From Pseudolabrys sp. (GTDB lineage Bacteria; Pseudomonadota; Alphaproteobacteria; Rhizobiales; Xanthobacteraceae), in contig JAHCKF010000265.1 in assembly GCA_026125925.1 (NCBI GenBank), forward strand, positions 1 to 5,184: a stretch of 5,184 nt of DNA. The letters are read 5' to 3'. The translations under genes were made by a program, and so were the position numbers. Numbering within the stretch: position 1 is the stretch's first letter; every line of letters starts with the position of its first letter. The notes under the pieces are model-generated. The model had not been told where the DNA came from. It saw only the letters and a program-made list of their open reading frames with translations, and searched no databases. Shown here piece by piece: positions 4,250 to 5,184 of this stretch.

Positions 4250-4654
4250 TTACCAATTAGAATAAACGTAAGTTTTGCCCTCTTTTTTTCGACGCAACAT
4301 CTTTGTCTTGCACAACCTCAGCAAGGCGACCCGAGCGTCGCTTGATTTCAGGTGATGTCCTCGGTCTGCCAGCTCGCTTATCGCTTCGTTCGAGGTTTTC
4401 TTATGTTGAAAAAAACCGTCAGTTACGAGTTCTTCCAAATACTTGCTTGGACCGCCTTTGCTCCCGCGTTTCACCTTATGGGTACCAGTGGGTCTTTTGA
4501 CGGCCGGTGTCTTTCGAGGTTCGGCGACGCTGTCGTTTGTAACTATTAGGTCGTCGAGTACCTTTTGAAATGCAATTTGTTTGAGCGCGGGATCCGAGAC
4601 TTTTTCGACTGCTTTTTCGGCCTTCGCAACAAGGGCTTGATAGTCTTTGAGCAC
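4250..4654 (-). CDS. Unknown protein with helical N-terminus and C-terminal winged helix (134 aa)
   Basis: The start is a GTG at 4654 with AGGAGG (4668-4663) eight nt upstream. No in-frame ATG exists nearby before residue 119. The open frame continues far upstream, but into host-GC DNA and through the promoter, so the longer form is rejected. Residues 1-40 are a likely coiled-coil helix (K-D-Y-Q-A-L-V-A-K-A-E-K-A-V-E-K-V). Residues 45-67 are a basic, proline-containing linker. Residues 68-134 resemble a small winged helix: G-P-S-K-Y-L-E-E-L-V-T-D-G-F-F, I-S-E-L-A-D-R-G-H-H-L, R-V-A-L-L-R-L-C-K-T-K-M-L-R-R-K and a final wing Y-V-Y-S-N-W. It is the first gene of the three-gene minus-strand cassette and may be its regulator or sensor. 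No named family is recognised. Confidence 0.8.
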   Translation of the reverse strand: MLKDYQALVAKAEKAVEKVSDPALKQIAFQKVLDDLIVTNDSVAEPRKTPAVKRPTGTHKVKRGSKGGPSKYLEELVTDGFFQHKKTSNEAISELADRGHHLKSSDARVALLRLCKTKMLRRKKEGKTYVYSNW

Positions 4655-4984
4655 GTGCGAATCCTCCTCAACTAAAAGTATAGCAAAAATCGAATCATTG
4701 CGGGAACTTGTCCACTCGACTTTAGTCCTAGGCCTATATGCCTTGTCCCGCCTTGTCCCAGGCGAGGGGCGTTCTGCAGACGCTCGCTGAACGTGGGGCA
4801 GTGAGTGTCGCCCCAACGGCGGGGCTCGTAACCTCATCGTCGGATAGTGCGCCGGCCCGGCCGAACCGCGCCCGAGCGCCGCAAATCCCACGCCGCGCTG
4901 ATGCAATCCATCAACATTCGTGATCAACCGGCGCGGGCAAATCATGCTAGGCAAACCGCCTTCCGCAATCGAGATTTTCCCCTC
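4655..4984. other. Intergenic junction between accessory cassette and aminotransferase gene
   Basis: Positions 4655-4740 are AT-richer and hold the cassette promoter. From about 4741 GC rises to host level, beginning with a tandem CCTTGTCCCG CCTTGTCCCA (4741-4760). The remaining 220 bp show no coding frame with a ribosome site on either strand. They presumably contain the promoter of the gene at 4985, though I see no clear -35/-10 pair. The stretch 4761-4800 resembles intergenic repeat debris but could not be assigned. Confidence 0.5.
4677..4682 (-). promoter_or_regulatory. Candidate -10 of the three-gene cassette
   Basis: Minus-strand TATACT, preceded by TGC (TGCTATACT), sits 28 nt before the GTG at 4654. 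Transcription would start near 4670, giving a short leader that carries the AGGAGG. The -35 region is poor (TTCCCG at an 18-bp spacer), which suggests a regulated or weak promoter. Upstream, GACTAAAGTC (4731-4722, minus strand) has palindromic GACT/AGTC arms and could be an operator. Confidence 0.42.
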
Positions 4985-5184
4985 ATGTCGCAATCCGTCC
5001 CGTCCGTCGCCGCCGGCCGCGAATTCCTCGCCATTCCGGGTCCCACCAACGTTCCCGATGCCGTGCTCCAGGCGATGCACAGCCCGGCCCTCGATATTTA
5101 TGCCGGGCCGATGGTGGCGCTCACCGACACGCTGCTGCGCGACTTGAAGCGCATCTTCGCCACCAGCGCCGGCCGCTGCTACAT
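4985..5184 (+). CDS. Class V aminotransferase, alanine/serine-glyoxylate type, N-terminal part
   Basis: The first 66 codons are present and the gene runs off the right edge. The start is the ATG at 4985; the upstream ribosome site is weak (TCGAGA about 9 nt before). The translation reads G-R-E-F-L-A-I-P-G-P-T-N-V-P-D-A-V-L-Q-A-M near residues 11-31, then L-D-I-Y-A-G-P-M-V-A-L-T-D-T-L-L-R-D-L-K-R-I-F. P-G-P-T-x-V-P is the N-terminal hallmark of the PLP-dependent alanine/serine-glyoxylate and related pyruvate aminotransferases, cytosolic enzymes moving amino groups between small amino acids and glyoxylate or pyruvate. The PLP lysine lies beyond the window, so exact substrate preference cannot be read. 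GC is host-like and it is not part of the low-GC cassette. Confidence 0.88.
   Translation, partial: MSQSVPSVAAGREFLAIPGPTNVPDAVLQAMHSPALDIYAGPMVALTDTLLRDLKRIFATSAGRCY

Noticed and set aside
3799..4549. Plus-strand frames opposite the 166-aa and 134-aa genes
   Set aside because: Short antisense frames lacking ribosome sites, against intact minus-strand genes with good starts and operon spacing.
4738..4923. 61-codon plus-strand frame starting at the tandem repeat
   Set aside because: No ribosome site, alanine/arginine/proline-rich composition and no recognisable motif. More likely intergenic DNA.
2473..4984. tRNA gene, integrase, insertion sequence or CRISPR array associated with the low-GC cassette
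   Set aside because: None found by reading both strands: no cloverleaf, no recombinase motifs, no regularly spaced repeats and no terminal inverted repeats at the edges.
4655..5080. Upstream extension of the 134-aa gene to a 276-codon frame starting at 5080
   Set aside because: The extra part runs through the TATACT promoter region and into high-GC DNA antisense to the aminotransferase start. It is low-complexity arginine/glycine-rich, and a GTG with a perfect AGGAGG is available at 4654.

Overview
The window looks like chromosome of a GC-rich alphaproteobacterium, most likely a Bradyrhizobium/Rhodopseudomonas/Afipia/Pseudolabrys-type Hyphomicrobiales. The grounds are the gene content, strong AGGAGG-type ribosome sites, and intergenic 'GTCATGGCCGGGCTTG..CCCGG' palindromes of the kind scattered through those genomes. 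The genus is an inference. A housekeeping line counted by hand (1021-1080) has 41/60 G+C. A line from the right-hand cassette (3421-3480) has 30/60.

Left part (1-1930): a DUF2938 membrane protein (minus strand, cut by the window edge) is divergent from a small MerR-family regulator (371-826). Their shared 87-bp gap holds a textbook MerR-type promoter: TTGACC, a 19-bp spacer, TAGCAC, and a SoxR-box-like palindrome. Co-oriented with merR follow an intact YciA-type acyl-CoA thioesterase (896-1282) and a DJ-1/PfpI family gene (1363-1930) broken by four small indels.

Middle (1931-2603): two patches of REP-like palindromes, in opposite orientation, surround a small intact gene for an 82-residue protein of unknown function. 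The stretch ends in a perfect 11-bp-stem terminator serving the minus strand.

Right part (about 2604-4740): a lower-GC minus-strand accessory cassette. A promoter near 4680 leads into three closely spaced genes. In order of transcription they encode 134 aa (helical N-terminus plus winged helix), 166 aa (short N-terminal domain, winged helix, basic tail) and 257 aa (all-helical domain with an HEPN-like R-N-x5-H motif plus winged helix). None matches a named family I can recall with confidence. All three end in a winged-helix-like module, and the likely HEPN RNase-like domain suggests a defence or stress-response unit. Downstream on the same strand lies a compact module: a -10-like element, a leader hairpin, an excellent Shine-Dalgarno, a 30-residue hydrophobic peptide with tandem stops, a second hairpin masking another Shine-Dalgarno, and the strong terminator. 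It resembles a small membrane-peptide (type I toxin-like) transcript.

Right edge: beyond 4740 GC returns to the host level. After about 245 bp without a recognised gene, a class V aminotransferase (alanine/serine-glyoxylate type) starts at 4985 and runs off the window. The cassette therefore looks inserted between the 82-aa gene and the aminotransferase. No integrase, tRNA or att duplication is visible.
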